64,000 bases of DNA from Bacteroidota bacterium. GTDB lineage: Bacteria; Bacteroidota; Bacteroidia; Chitinophagales; Chitinophagaceae. The DNA lies in the NCBI GenBank assembly GCA_018268055.1, contig JAFDXF010000086.1, forward strand, positions 180,487 to 244,486. The letters run 5' to 3'. The notes under the pieces are model-generated. The model made no database searches and was not told the DNA's origin. It worked only from the letters and a program-made list of their open reading frames with translations. Below, piece after piece: positions 17,391 through 27,318 of this stretch (its first letter is position 1; each line of letters starts with the position of its first letter). Both the position numbers and the translations under genes were made by a program.

Positions 17391-18689
17391 TTGCTTTTAC
17401 ATTTGCCAACAATAATATCATTCCGGTTGTCAATAATTCTGTACAATATTTTTTTATTTATTCTGAAAGCAGGTATGCCCATTGCTGCCCTATTTAAACC
17501 TAAAGCCAAAAAGTGGGTGTTGGGAAGGAAAGATATTTTTAAAAAATTAAAACAAAGTATTCCGCCAAATGAGCAGATTATTTGGGCACATTGCGCATCT
17601 GTTGGCGAGTTTGAACAAGGCCGTCCGGTTTTTGAACAAATTAGGAAAAACTATCCCCATTATAAATTACTCCTTACTTTTTTCTCCCCTTCCGGCTATG
17701 AAGCTATAAAAGATTATGAAGGAGCAGATTGGGTTTTTTATTTACCGATAGATGGCCCTCACAATGCAAAGCGTTTTTTAGAAATCGTACATCCATCTTT
17801 AGTCATATTTGTTAAGTATGAATTCTGGTATTATTATCTCAAAAAAATTAAATACAGGAACATTCCGCTCATTTTAATTTCTGCGATATTTCGTAATGAT
17901 GACGCATCTCTTAAATGGTATAAAAAAATTCAACTGAAAATGCTTGCACGTTTTAATCATTTATTCGTGCAGGATGAGGCGTCCAAAATAGTAATAGATG
18001 AGCATGGTTTAAGCAACAATACTACTATTTCAGGAGATACAAGGTTTGACCGTGTGATAGCAATCGCAAACGAATGGCAACCCATTCCTGAAATAGAAGA
18101 TTTTCTTGGAAAAAACAGAGCTATTATAGCCGGTAGTACATGGCCTGAAGATGAAGCGGCATTATTGAAATTACAATCTCAGTTATCCATAAAATCTTTG
18201 AAACTCATTATTGCTCCCCATGAAATTGACAATAAAAATATTGACCTTTTAATCAAACAATTTCCACAGGCAATTAAGTTTTCGGATTGGAGTAAGTCAA
18301 GAAGGAATGAAGATAATTATCAAACACTCGTCATTGACAATATCGGTATGCTGTCGCGGTTATATTATTATGGCTACATCAACTATGTGGGCGGAGGCCA
18401 GCGTGCATTGGGCGTACATAATGTATTAGAAGCTGCTGTTTATGGTAAGCCTGTTATCTATGGAAAATATTATCAGCGATATGCCGAAGCGATCAACCTG
18501 ATTGAATCCGGAGGTGCAAAATCTTTTGACACAGAAGATGAGTTGTCTAAAATCATTTTGGATTTAATGTCCGATAAACATTTTTATTACACTACCGGCA
18601 ACAATGCAAAAGAGTTTGTTCATCAAAACACCGGAGCAACAGAAAAGATACTCGACTTTATTCAGGAAAAACGCCTTTTGACCAATTGA
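17391..18689 (+). CDS. waaA: 3-deoxy-D-manno-octulosonic acid (Kdo) transferase
   Basis: WaaA/KdtA adds Kdo to lipid A at the inner membrane. The 432-aa frame shows an N-terminal membrane anchor (IILYNIFLFILKAGMPIAAL), the conserved CASVGEFEQGRP with its catalytic Glu, FVKYEFWYYYLKK, and the C-terminal donor site NYVGGGQRALGVHNVLEA. There is no ATG before residue 29. TTG codons at 17391, 17403 and 17427 are candidates; the last gives MSIILYNIFL, best fitting the family, and lies after a TAnnTTTG box at 17398-17405. Divergent from the nucleotide-sugar operon. Confidence 0.92.
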   Translation: MLLHLPTIISFRLSIILYNIFLFILKAGMPIAALFKPKAKKWVLGRKDIFKKLKQSIPPNEQIIWAHCASVGEFEQGRPVFEQIRKNYPHYKLLLTFFSPSGYEAIKDYEGADWVFYLPIDGPHNAKRFLEIVHPSLVIFVKYEFWYYYLKKIKYRNIPLILISAIFRNDDASLKWYKKIQLKMLARFNHLFVQDEASKIVIDEHGLSNNTTISGDTRFDRVIAIANEWQPIPEIEDFLGKNRAIIAGSTWPEDEAALLKLQSQLSIKSLKLIIAPHEIDNKNIDLLIKQFPQAIKFSDWSKSRRNEDNYQTLVIDNIGMLSRLYYYGYINYVGGGQRALGVHNVLEAAVYGKPVIYGKYYQRYAEAINLIESGGAKSFDTEDELSKIILDLMSDKHFYYTTGNNAKEFVHQNTGATEKILDFIQEKRLLTN

Positions 18690-19399
18690 TCAAACTGTTT
18701 TACAACATCATTCTCATTATCCCATCCTAATTTTACTTTTAATTCACGGCTGATCCAATATTCCGCTTCGGCATAAATATTAAAACTATTGATTGTTTTG
18801 ATACAGCGGTCGTACATATTTTCATCTCCACGGAAAAGGTCATTGATATAAAGAAAGCGATCATTGATGCCGATTGCTTTACGCAAATCTTTTACGGGCG
18901 TATCTTTTAATATTTCCACCAACTCTGTTTTTCCTTGCTTTAGCTTATCATTCAGCGACTCGGATTGATTGGCTGTCTCGTTAATCTCTTTGGCATGTTG
19001 CGCCAATGTGGGGATATCATTCACTTCTCCCAAAAACATATTCAGTTGCCCTGTCTTAGAAACAACCGAAAGGTTCTCGATACTTTCACCCATTTTTTTC
19101 TCTTCTTCTGCCTCAATTCTATTTAGTTTTTCATCTTCTTTTACTGATTCTTCTTCCTTAATTGGCTCTATCGCTATCGGCTTAGGAGCATACTCCTCAT
19201 AGCCAGCAGCCTGTCCAATAATTTTGGCAAAAGGCAGAACAACCGCTACTTTGGCCGTGCCAAGTGTTTGCTGACTATCCACTTTTAATTTCATTAATTC
19301 AAATTGCAACAACTGAACAGTTCCCAACAATTGTTCTGCATCACCTTTTTGCTCAAATTGCTGATTTAATTGTTTTATTAAGGCTTCTATTCTTTCCAT
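18662..19399 (-). CDS. conserved Bacteroidota protein of unknown function, 245 aa
   Basis: The N-terminal third predicts helices, the middle is acidic and low-complexity (PIKEEESVKEDEKLNRIEAE), and the C-terminal ~110 residues (DLRKAIGINDRFLYINDLF, then INSFNIYAEAEYWISRELK) form a block I know as conserved in this phylum without assigned function. Soluble, no signal peptide. It converges on waaA with a 28-bp overlap of the coding ends. Confidence 0.7.
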   Translation of the reverse strand: MERIEALIKQLNQQFEQKGDAEQLLGTVQLLQFELMKLKVDSQQTLGTAKVAVVLPFAKIIGQAAGYEEYAPKPIAIEPIKEEESVKEDEKLNRIEAEEEKKMGESIENLSVVSKTGQLNMFLGEVNDIPTLAQHAKEINETANQSESLNDKLKQGKTELVEILKDTPVKDLRKAIGINDRFLYINDLFRGDENMYDRCIKTINSFNIYAEAEYWISRELKVKLGWDNENDVVKQFDQLVKRRFS

Positions 19400-19505
19400 T
19401 CTGTATTTTTGAACGGTTAAAAATTAAAACGATTGGTAACAGTGCTTAAAAGTACAAACACTTTGCCAATAATTCTTTGTTCATTTTATAAACGAAACCT
19501 TAACA

Positions 19506-20072
19506 ATGTTTATTGAACCGAATAATAGCGGTGAACGCCGCGGTAGTATTGAAGTAATCTGCGGATCTATGTTCAGTGGTAAGACAGAGGAATTGATTCG
19601 TCGCCTCAAGCGTGTAAAAATTGCCAATCAGAAAGTAGAAATTTTTAAACCGACTATTGATGTGCGCTATGATGAGGTAAAAATTGTATCGCATGATGCT
19701 ACTGCCATTCATTCTACACCTGTAAAAGAATCCAAAATAATATTAGAGCTTGCCAAAGATGTAGAAGTTGTCGGAATAGACGAAGCTCAATTTTTTGATG
19801 CTGCAATTGCCGACGTTTGCGACCAATTGGCTTTTCAAGGTATTCGTGTAATTGTAGCAGGATTGGACATGGATTATCTGGGCAATCCTTTTGGGGCAAT
19901 GCCTGCACTACTTGCAAAGGCAGACTATGTAACTAAATTACATGCCATCTGTCAGCAATGTGGAAGCATGGCTAATTATTCGTACCGCAAAGTAGCCGAA
20001 GGCGGGCAAGTACTATTAGGTGCAACAGACAATTATGAACCTCGTTGTCGTAAATGCTACCAAGACAAATAA
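19506..20072 (+). CDS. tdk: thymidine kinase
   Basis: This 188-aa type II thymidine kinase phosphorylates thymidine for salvage. It has the P-loop [15 protein letters not shown], the Mg-binding GIDEAQFFD, the lasso/zinc cysteines CQQCG and CRKCYQDK, and the catalytic region [14 protein letters not shown]. Length is standard. It stands alone, convergent with the lipoprotein gene 20 bp downstream. Confidence 0.96.
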   Translation: MFIEPNNSGERRGSIEVICGSMFSGKTEELIRRLKRVKIANQKVEIFKPTIDVRYDEVKIVSHDATAIHSTPVKESKIILELAKDVEVVGIDEAQFFDAAIADVCDQLAFQGIRVIVAGLDMDYLGNPFGAMPALLAKADYVTKLHAICQQCGSMANYSYRKVAEGGQVLLGATDNYEPRCRKCYQDK

Positions 20073-20092
20073 GTAAAAACGATTTATTAAGG

Positions 20093-20998
20093 TTAAAGTG
20101 CTTTCCCCTTAATCTTTATATTAGCATTCATATCTATCGTTTTACCATTGACGGGCATTTTAATATTCATATTCTGATTGGCAGACACTACTAATCCGGT
20201 ATTGCTATCCACCACCAAAGTGCCTTTTACAGTGCCTGAAGTGTTTGCACTGCCATCAGCAGATTTTATAATGGAATTTTCTTCCAATGTAACCATGTTG
20301 CCTTCTATGTCAGTTACCTTGTAAGTAGATTTATATTCACCCTTTACTTCACCCGAAGCCATGTCAGTGGTTTTGTCCCAAGTATCACCCACTTTCACTT
20401 CTTTATTGGGAAAAATGTACCAAGTTCTTTCAAACTGGCTTTTCATTTTTTCAGCATTAAATTGTTCATTAAACTGTGCCATTATTTGTTCTTTCTCCTC
20501 CGGCTTAAGGCCTAATGAGTCTAACATTTTATGCGCCATATTTTCAAAACCTCTTACTTCAAGTACTTTGCCTTCCGGACTTACATCCATAGAGAATTTT
20601 TGCCCCTTTATCGTAGCAAAGATGCTATTCATTATTTTGGCAGGATCTTTATCTGCGATAGCACTACTGATACTAACCGATGGATTATCTGTATTTATAT
20701 CAACCGTAAAGCCTGCTGCATCCATTTTCATTGCAAACTTATTTACCTCAGTATTGATGGTCTTTACACCATTATCATCACCTACTACATCCATACTATA
20801 ATAATAAGTGCCATTCATTTTCAAATCCATCCCTTCAATTTTTTGATCCATATTCATATTCATCTCATAGTCATATCCTTTTCCCTTTTCAAAATTAAAC
20901 TTCAACATTTTTGCCGATGCCGATGTCTTTGTAGATTGACATGCATTCATAAACATTAGCACAATGCCTATTCCCAAAAGCCAAAACTGCTTTCTCAT
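20093..20998 (-). CDS. DUF6263-type lipoprotein, 301 aa
   Basis: The N-terminus is a lipoprotein signal (GIVLMFMNACQST, lipidated Cys20). The rest is a beta-rich periplasmic domain (FEKGKGYDYEMNMNMDQKI, then SFERTWYIFPNKEVKVGDTW spread over the middle and VKGTLVVDSNTGLVVSANQN near the end), as in the DUF6263 family common in Bacteroidota. No function is established. Methionine and lysine are frequent. Confidence 0.75.
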   Translation of the reverse strand: MRKQFWLLGIGIVLMFMNACQSTKTSASAKMLKFNFEKGKGYDYEMNMNMDQKIEGMDLKMNGTYYYSMDVVGDDNGVKTINTEVNKFAMKMDAAGFTVDINTDNPSVSISSAIADKDPAKIMNSIFATIKGQKFSMDVSPEGKVLEVRGFENMAHKMLDSLGLKPEEKEQIMAQFNEQFNAEKMKSQFERTWYIFPNKEVKVGDTWDKTTDMASGEVKGEYKSTYKVTDIEGNMVTLEENSIIKSADGSANTSGTVKGTLVVDSNTGLVVSANQNMNIKMPVNGKTIDMNANIKIKGKAL

Positions 20999-21154
20999 AT
21001 TTTTATATTTTGCGGCAAGATAATAATTAACAGCTACTTTTTACCTTACATCAATATTTTAATAAAAAATATCTCTTACTGAAGGACGAAGGGGAAATTC
21101 TACATTTTTCTCTTTCAAATTAAGTAAAATAAAAAATGATAAAATAAATCCTCT

Positions 21155-21162
21155 TAATTTTG
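21155..21162 (+). promoter_or_regulatory. -7 promoter box TAATTTTG upstream of glutamate dehydrogenase
   Basis: An exact match to the Bacteroidota -7 consensus TAnnTTTG lies 52 bp before the start codon. I see no good TTTG at -33, so this is a probable rather than proven promoter. Confidence 0.45.
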
Positions 21163-21213
21163 TTATGCTTTATTCAACACAAATTTTTAAAAAATTATAA
21201 ACCCCCTTTTTTT

Positions 21214-22632
21214 ATGTCAGACAAACATTATAGTTTTTATGGCGCAGTAGAAAGAAGTTTTAACAAGGCTGCTAAGTTTACCAAATGGGACAAAGGAATT
21301 TTAGAACAAATCAAAGAATGTAATGCCGTTTATCAAATGCGTTTCCCACTCAAAAAAGACGACGGCACCATTGAAGTGATTGAAGCCTATCGAGTACAAC
21401 ACTCGCATCACAAAACGCCCTGCAAAGGCGGTATTCGTTTTGCAGCCGAAGTAAATCAGGATGAAGTGATGGCACTTGCAGCACTGATGACTTATAAATG
21501 TGCTATTGTAAACGTTCCGTTTGGCGGTGGCAAAGGCGGTATTAAAATCAATCCCAGAAATTACTCTGCTTATGAATTGGAAAAAATTACCCGACGATAT
21601 ACTGCAGAACTTATAAAGAAAAATTTTATCGGACCGGGTACGGATGTGCCTGCTCCCGATTATGGAACCGGTGAAAGAGAAATGGCATGGATTGTAGATA
21701 CGTACACAGCAATGCATCCGGGAGAAATCAATGCAGCAGGTTGCGTGACCGGAAAACCGGTAACACAAGGCGGCGTTCGTGGTCGTCGTGAAGCTACCGG
21801 CCTTGGCGTTTTCTTTGGACTACGAGAAGTATGCAACATGCCTGACGTAATGACTAAACTTGGACTTAATACAGGTGTAGAAGGTAAGAGAATAGTTGTT
21901 CAGGGATTAGGAAATGTGGGTTATCACAGTGCAAAATTCTTTCAAGGTGCCGGAGCAAAAATTGTTGGGCTTGCAGAATACGAAGGTGCAATATGGAGTA
22001 ATGATGGATTGGATGTAGATGCAGTTTTCAACCATCGCAAGTCCACCGGATCTATTTTAAATTTTCCGGGAGCAAATAATTTTAAAACAAGTGGTGAAGC
22101 GCTTGAAATGGAATGTGATATTTTAATACCAGCCGCATTAGAAAATGTTATTGATGGGGAAAATGCACCAAAAGTAAAAGCAAAAATCGTAGGCGAAGCA
22201 GCAAATGGCCCGCTTACGCCTGAAGCAGATGAAGAATTTATTAAAAGAGGTGTATTAGTTGTGCCGGATATGTATTTGAATGCCGGCGGTGTTACTGTAT
22301 CTTATTTTGAATGGTTAAAGAATTTGAGCCACGTACGCTATGGTAGATTAGAAAAACGTTTTACAGAAAATTTGAATACACACATTCTTGGTCAGATGGA
22401 AGAACTTACCGGCAAGAAAGTAAAAGGAGAAGAAAGAGATTTTATTATGCACGGCCCTGATGAAGTAGATTTGGTTTATAGCGGATTGGAAGAATCAATG
22501 ATTACTGCAACGAACGAAGTAATGACCTGCTGGAAAAACAATCCTGAAATTCCGGATATGCGTACTGCCGCTTATGTTGTAGCTATTAATAAAGTAGGCA
22601 ACTCCTATGCAGAGTTGGGCATATTCCCATAA
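21214..22632 (+). CDS. gdhA: glutamate dehydrogenase
   Basis: A 472-aa Glu/Leu/Phe/Val dehydrogenase interconverting glutamate and 2-oxoglutarate. The substrate site is in HKTPCKGGIRF and the catalytic Lys region in ALMTYKCAIVNVPFGGGKGG; the nucleotide fold follows in VVQGLGNVGYHSAKFFQGAG. I start at ATG 21214 (MSDKHYSFYG); an 18-codon upstream extension begins at a GTT-TATGC region inside the promoter and reads unlike the family. A strong terminator follows. Confidence 0.94.
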   Translation: MSDKHYSFYGAVERSFNKAAKFTKWDKGILEQIKECNAVYQMRFPLKKDDGTIEVIEAYRVQHSHHKTPCKGGIRFAAEVNQDEVMALAALMTYKCAIVNVPFGGGKGGIKINPRNYSAYELEKITRRYTAELIKKNFIGPGTDVPAPDYGTGEREMAWIVDTYTAMHPGEINAAGCVTGKPVTQGGVRGRREATGLGVFFGLREVCNMPDVMTKLGLNTGVEGKRIVVQGLGNVGYHSAKFFQGAGAKIVGLAEYEGAIWSNDGLDVDAVFNHRKSTGSILNFPGANNFKTSGEALEMECDILIPAALENVIDGENAPKVKAKIVGEAANGPLTPEADEEFIKRGVLVVPDMYLNAGGVTVSYFEWLKNLSHVRYGRLEKRFTENLNTHILGQMEELTGKKVKGEERDFIMHGPDEVDLVYSGLEESMITATNEVMTCWKNNPEIPDMRTAAYVVAINKVGNSYAELGIFP

Positions 22633-22674
22633 TAATATAATAGAAATTTTTACAGAAAGCCAATTGCTTTTTTT

Positions 22675-22703
22675 AAGCCTCGTCATTCAATATGACGGGG
22701 CTT
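22675..22703 (+). terminator. intrinsic terminator after gdhA
   Basis: AAGCCTCGTCAT (22675-22686) pairs with ATGACGGGGCTT (22692-22703), one G-U pair, loop of 5 nt, followed by a T-rich tail. Confidence 0.8.
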
Positions 22704-22750
22704 TTATTTATATTAGAAGACAAAAGGAAATGATTAACATTCAAGGATTT

Positions 22751-22758
22751 TAATTTTG
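22751..22758 (+). promoter_or_regulatory. -7 promoter box TAATTTTG upstream of mgtA
   Basis: Exact TAnnTTTG match, 96 bp before the ATG, leaving a leader of roughly 90 nt. No M-box riboswitch structure is evident in that AT-rich leader. Confidence 0.4.
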
Positions 22759-22854
22759 TGGTCGCAAATAAATATATAGAACTTAGCTTGAGATTAAACA
22801 ATATAATATTACGATAAGTAAATAAGTCTTTTAGCAATCAATCACTCTGTTTTA

Positions 22855-25605
22855 ATGGAAGAGAAATCGCTGATATATAACTTGACTGCAAAAACAAAGA
22901 ATCTCCATTCTTTAATTGGTAGATTCAGCAAGCGAATTATCAATCATAGATTGGACAATGAAATAGAACAATCCATTGCTAAAAAATTATTAGAAATTGC
23001 TTCATTAGCAAATGTAGCCTGCATACAAAATTTAAACAGCGACGAACAAGGCCTTTCACAACAGCAGGTGGATGAAAGACAAAAGGAGTATGGCAAAAAT
23101 GAAATTGATCATGAAAAAACACCTGCCTGGTATAAACAACTATTAAAATCTTTTATCACACCTTTTAATGGCGTACTCTTCTCTGTAGCTATTGTTTCTA
23201 TGATTACGGATGTGTGGTTAGTAAGTCCGCAAGAAAGAGAATACAAAACCATTACACTTGTTTCCATTATGATATTGCTGAGTTCCTTGATACGATTCTG
23301 GCAGGAATTCAGAAGTAACAAAGCGGCAGCACGTTTAAAGAGTATGATAAGAACCTCTGTTTCTGTTTTACGAAAAGAACAAGGACGTGTAGAAATTAAT
23401 TTGAAAGAATTAGTTCCCGGTGACATCATTTTTCTTTCAGCAGGCGATATGATACCGGCTGATTGCCGTATCATACATTCAAAAGATTTATTCATCAGTC
23501 AATCAATGCTTACCGGCGAGTCATTACCCGTAGAAAAAAATTATAGTGAAATTTCTTTAGCCGAAAATAAATCGTTGCTCGAGTTAGACAACATTTGTTT
23601 TATGGGTACAAATGTAGTGAGTGGATCAGCAAAAGCGATTACTGTAATCACCGGCAATCATACTTATTTTGGCTCTATTAATAATGCAATTTCTTCTCAG
23701 CCTTTAGAAACAAGTTTTGACAAAGGTGTCAGTCAAGTAAGTTGGTTGCTGATACGTTTTATTATCGTTATGGTTCCATTGGTATTTTTAATCAATGGCT
23801 TTACTAAAGGCAATTGGTTAGAAGCATTTTTATTTGCACTCACAGTAGCTGTCGGGCTTACACCTGAAATGCTTCCAATGATTGTAACAACCAATTTGGC
23901 AAAAGGAGCGATCAGTATGAGCAAGCATGAAGTAATCATCAAGCGACTCAACGCAATACAGAATATAGGTGCTATGAATGTTTTATGTACTGACAAAACC
24001 GGTACACTCACACTGGATAAAATTGTCATGCAAATTCACTGTAATGTTTTTGGTGAAAAAGATCAGGAAGTAATGAAATGGGCTTACCTCAACAGTTATT
24101 ATCAAACAGGATTGAAAAGTGCGATTGATATTGCGGTATTGGAACATGCCGAGATAGATAAATTAATGCACGTAGCAGACAATTACAAAAAAATAGATGA
24201 AATACCTTTTGACTTTCACCGAAGAAGAATGTCTGTAATTCTTCAATTAGAAAACGGGAAACATCTTTTGGTATGCAAAGGTGCTGTAGAAGAAATGCTT
24301 GCTATTTGCAATACGGCTTACGATCCGGGAGAAGATCACCAATTGCATATTGAAAATGATAAAATCATACCATTGGATGATTCATTAAAACGCAAAACGG
24401 AACAACTTTGTAAAGAATACAATGCCGATGGATTAAGACTATTGCTTGTTGCCGTAAAAGAATTTGATCCAAGAGCATTTAACTACTCCATTGCAGATGA
24501 AAACAATTTGACATTAACAGGGTTTATTGGTTTTTTAGATCCACCCAAGCCTTCAGCGCTTTCTTCCATAAAAAAGATGCAGGAACTTGGCGTTACCGTA
24601 AAAGTTCTTACCGGCGATAATGATATTGTAGCAAGAAAAGTTTGTCATGATGTAGGCATTCCTTCTGAGCATATTTTATTAGGCTCCGATATAAAAGAAA
24701 TGAATGATGATGTGCTAAAAGAACATTTAGAAAAGACACATATTCTGGCAAAACTAAGTCCCATACAAAAATCAAGAGTAATAAAACTTTTACAAGACCA
24801 AGGCAATACAGTTGGCTTTTTAGGTGATGGAATCAATGATGCATTGGCTTTAAAAGATGCTGATGTTGGTATTTCAGTAGATACAGCAGTGGACATTGCC
24901 AAAGAAAGTGCTGATATTATTTTATTGGAAAAAGATTTGTCGGTTTTACATAATGGGATTATCGTTGGAAGAAAAACATTTGGCAATATTCTTAAATACA
25001 TTAAGATGACCGCCAGTAGCAATTTTGGCAATATGTTCAGTGTATTGGGCGCCAGTGCACTACTACCCTTCTTACCAATGTTGCCGCTTCAAATCCTAAC
25101 ACAAAATTTATTGTATGATGTTTCTCAGATATCCATTCCGTGGGATAATATGGATAAAGACTTTTTAGAGAAGCCGCAAAAATGGGAAACAAGAGGTATT
25201 AGTCGGTTTATGTTATTTATTGGCCCTATCAGTTCCATTTTTGATTATGCCACTTTTGCATTAATGTTTTTCTATTTCAAAGCAAACACTCCTGAGCATC
25301 AAAGTTTATTTCAGACAGGATGGTTTGTAGAAGGCTTACTGTCACAAACACTGATTGTACACATGATCCGCACTCGTAAAATTCCGTTTATACAAAGTTG
25401 GGCATCCGCACCGGTTCTTGCGCTCACTACTTTAATCATGGCTATTGGTATTATTATACCATTCACATCGTTTTCTACCACCTTGCTGATGACACGTTTG
25501 CCGTTTTCCTATTTCCCTTGGCTTATCGCAATACTATTAGGATATTGCCTGCTTACCCAATTAGTGAAAAACTGGTTTATTAAAAAATTTCAATACTGGT
25601 TGTAA
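22855..25605 (+). CDS. mgtA: magnesium-translocating P-type ATPase
   Basis: A 916-aa P3B-type ATPase importing Mg2+ across the inner membrane. The N-terminal ~80 residues are cytoplasmic; LTGESLPVEK is the actuator loop, CTDKTGTLTLDK holds the phosphorylated Asp, and FLGDGINDALALKDADVGIS is the hinge. Ten membrane segments are recognisable, including VAVGLTPEMLPMIVTTNLAK before the P-domain and six near the C-terminus. The long N-terminus and QNLLYDVSQISIPWDN motif separate it from Ca2+ or heavy-metal pumps. An MgtC-family gene lies 4 kb downstream but not in the same operon. Confidence 0.93.
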   Translation: MEEKSLIYNLTAKTKNLHSLIGRFSKRIINHRLDNEIEQSIAKKLLEIASLANVACIQNLNSDEQGLSQQQVDERQKEYGKNEIDHEKTPAWYKQLLKSFITPFNGVLFSVAIVSMITDVWLVSPQEREYKTITLVSIMILLSSLIRFWQEFRSNKAAARLKSMIRTSVSVLRKEQGRVEINLKELVPGDIIFLSAGDMIPADCRIIHSKDLFISQSMLTGESLPVEKNYSEISLAENKSLLELDNICFMGTNVVSGSAKAITVITGNHTYFGSINNAISSQPLETSFDKGVSQVSWLLIRFIIVMVPLVFLINGFTKGNWLEAFLFALTVAVGLTPEMLPMIVTTNLAKGAISMSKHEVIIKRLNAIQNIGAMNVLCTDKTGTLTLDKIVMQIHCNVFGEKDQEVMKWAYLNSYYQTGLKSAIDIAVLEHAEIDKLMHVADNYKKIDEIPFDFHRRRMSVILQLENGKHLLVCKGAVEEMLAICNTAYDPGEDHQLHIENDKIIPLDDSLKRKTEQLCKEYNADGLRLLLVAVKEFDPRAFNYSIADENNLTLTGFIGFLDPPKPSALSSIKKMQELGVTVKVLTGDNDIVARKVCHDVGIPSEHILLGSDIKEMNDDVLKEHLEKTHILAKLSPIQKSRVIKLLQDQGNTVGFLGDGINDALALKDADVGISVDTAVDIAKESADIILLEKDLSVLHNGIIVGRKTFGNILKYIKMTASSNFGNMFSVLGASALLPFLPMLPLQILTQNLLYDVSQISIPWDNMDKDFLEKPQKWETRGISRFMLFIGPISSIFDYATFALMFFYFKANTPEHQSLFQTGWFVEGLLSQTLIVHMIRTRKIPFIQSWASAPVLALTTLIMAIGIIIPFTSFSTTLLMTRLPFSYFPWLIAILLGYCLLTQLVKNWFIKKFQYWL

Positions 25606-25763
25606 CTCATCCTGCTCGTTTATTCCCCACCAATCAAACACATATTTTGGTAAACCAATAAAATGTGAGGAAGTGTTGTTGCATATTTTTAAAAAAAGAT
25701 GAAAGTGCTTGTAACCTAAAGACTATTCGCCTACTCTAATCTTTTATAACACTTAAAAATAAA

Positions 25764-26426
25764 ATGAAAAAGACAATTTTAATCCTCGCTTTCATTGTTG
25801 CGGGTGCAACAGTATCTACCAATGCACAAATGGATCATGGCAAAATGGCCCCAACTCAAATTACAGTAAATAGCAAAATTCGCAATGGAGCTAAATATCA
25901 GGAATTAAACAAAGCAATGCGTGAACTCTGGTCAGCACACATGTATTGGACACTTATCACCGTAGATGCATTCTTCAATGATCCAAAAGGATTGAATGCA
26001 AAACTGGGACGCTTATTACAAAATCAAAAAGACATTGGCACTGCAGTAGCGGGCTACTATGGACAAGCAGCCGGAGATCAATTAACTAAATTATTGACCG
26101 AGCATATTCAAGATGCCGTACCGGTATTGCAAGCAGCAAAAGACAACAACAAAGAAGCATTAGATAAAGCAGTAAAAGATTGGTATGCCAACGCTAAAGA
26201 AATAGGCGACCTCCTACACAATGCAAATCCTAAAAATTGGAGCATAAAAGATACTGAAGGAGTTTTACAAATGCACATCACACATACGATCGCATACTCA
26301 GTAGCTATATTGAAAGGCGACTATACACAATCATTTGGAGGCTTTGAAGAAGCGTTACATCACATGCTTGGCCTTGCCGATTTATTGACCAATGGTATTG
26401 CCAATCAATTTCCTAAAAAATTCTAA
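25764..26426 (+). CDS. secreted helical-bundle protein, 220 aa
   Basis: A signal peptide (residues 1-21, cleavage after TNAQ) precedes an all-helical domain with LNKAMRELWSAHMYWTLITV, GRLLQNQKDIGTAVAGYYG and LLTEHIQDAVPVLQAAKDN. The conserved Trp/His pattern LWxxHxxWT and paired HIT/EEALHHML histidines suggest a metal- or cofactor-binding four-helix bundle. I know this family as widespread in Bacteroidota and Bacillota without a confirmed function. It precedes the sigma factor gene by 229 bp, with a terminator between. Confidence 0.7.
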   Translation: MKKTILILAFIVAGATVSTNAQMDHGKMAPTQITVNSKIRNGAKYQELNKAMRELWSAHMYWTLITVDAFFNDPKGLNAKLGRLLQNQKDIGTAVAGYYGQAAGDQLTKLLTEHIQDAVPVLQAAKDNNKEALDKAVKDWYANAKEIGDLLHNANPKNWSIKDTEGVLQMHITHTIAYSVAILKGDYTQSFGGFEEALHHMLGLADLLTNGIANQFPKKF

Positions 26427-26475
26427 TAAAGAATAACTTACCCTAAGAAAAACAGTAAGGAATATTTCACAGAAT

Positions 26476-26493
26476 CGGAAGCTAATCCTTCCG
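26476..26493 (+). terminator. hairpin after the secreted helical protein gene
   Basis: CGGAAG (26476-26481) pairs with CTTCCG (26488-26493), extendable through G-U pairs, followed by GTTTTTGTGTTTTT. Confidence 0.55.
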
Positions 26494-26655
26494 GTTTTTG
26501 TGTTTTTAAAAGCGAAAATGCTTGATTCAAAAATATTTTTAGAAAAATTAGGGCTTTTTGTAACCTTACTACTGTTCATCAACTCTAATATGATAGAATG
26601 CCCAAAAGAGGTAAAGCGATAAGCGATAATTACTTAAAAATATAAACGCTGCATC

Positions 26656-27303
26656 ATGATCCAATTAACAACATTTTCAGAGATTGAAGTAATTGAACAA
26701 ATTTTAAAAGGCGAGAAATCTCTTTTAGAAAATATCATTCGCAAATACAATCCGGAGCTGTATAAAATTGGGAGAGCCTATAATTATAATCACGAAGACA
26801 CACAAGATTTGATGCAGGATACTTTCATTGATGCATATAAAAATCTTGCAAAATTTGAAAACCGTTCAAGTTTCAAAACATGGATTATCCGCATCATGTT
26901 GAACAATTGTTTTCACAAAAAACAAAAATCGGCCTTTAAAAATGAAATCAGTAATTCTATAAATGAAAATTCAATACCCATGTATAGTAAATCAAATACA
27001 GATATAAGCCATACCGTACACAATCGGCATTTGGCAAGCATCATAGAAGATGCCGTTTCAAAAATACCTTATGAGTACAGAATTGTATTCTCGCTAAGAG
27101 AAATGAACGGCCTTAATGTAGCAGAAACCTCAGATGTGTTGAACATCAGTGAGACAAATGTGAAAGCCCGTTTGAGCAGAGCTAAAATGATGCTTAAAAA
27201 AGAAATTGAAAAAAAATATTCTGTTACAGAACTCTTTGACTTCAACTTGGTCTATTGCAATGCAATGGTAGATAACGTAATGAGTAAAATAAATTCACTA
27301 TAA
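26656..27303 (+). CDS. ECF-type RNA polymerase sigma factor
   Basis: The 215-aa protein has region 2 (YNHEDTQDLMQDTFIDAYKN, then FENRSSFKTWIIRIMLNNC) and region 4 (ISETNVKARLSRAKMMLKKE), i.e. a sigma-70 ECF factor. Region 2.2 acidic residues and the helix-turn-helix are intact. A ~35-residue Ser/Asn-rich linker separates them. No anti-sigma gene is adjacent; folE follows 15 bp downstream and a flavin reductase after that, so these three probably form one operon, perhaps responding to nitrosative or oxidative stress (inference). Confidence 0.9.
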   Translation: MIQLTTFSEIEVIEQILKGEKSLLENIIRKYNPELYKIGRAYNYNHEDTQDLMQDTFIDAYKNLAKFENRSSFKTWIIRIMLNNCFHKKQKSAFKNEISNSINENSIPMYSKSNTDISHTVHNRHLASIIEDAVSKIPYEYRIVFSLREMNGLNVAETSDVLNISETNVKARLSRAKMMLKKEIEKKYSVTELFDFNLVYCNAMVDNVMSKINSL

Positions 27304-27318
27304 ACTAAAATAAAAAAA

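Noticed and set aside
21301..21768. 155-aa open frame on the minus strand opposite gdhA
   Set aside because: Antisense to conserved catalytic motifs of glutamate dehydrogenase; no independent support.
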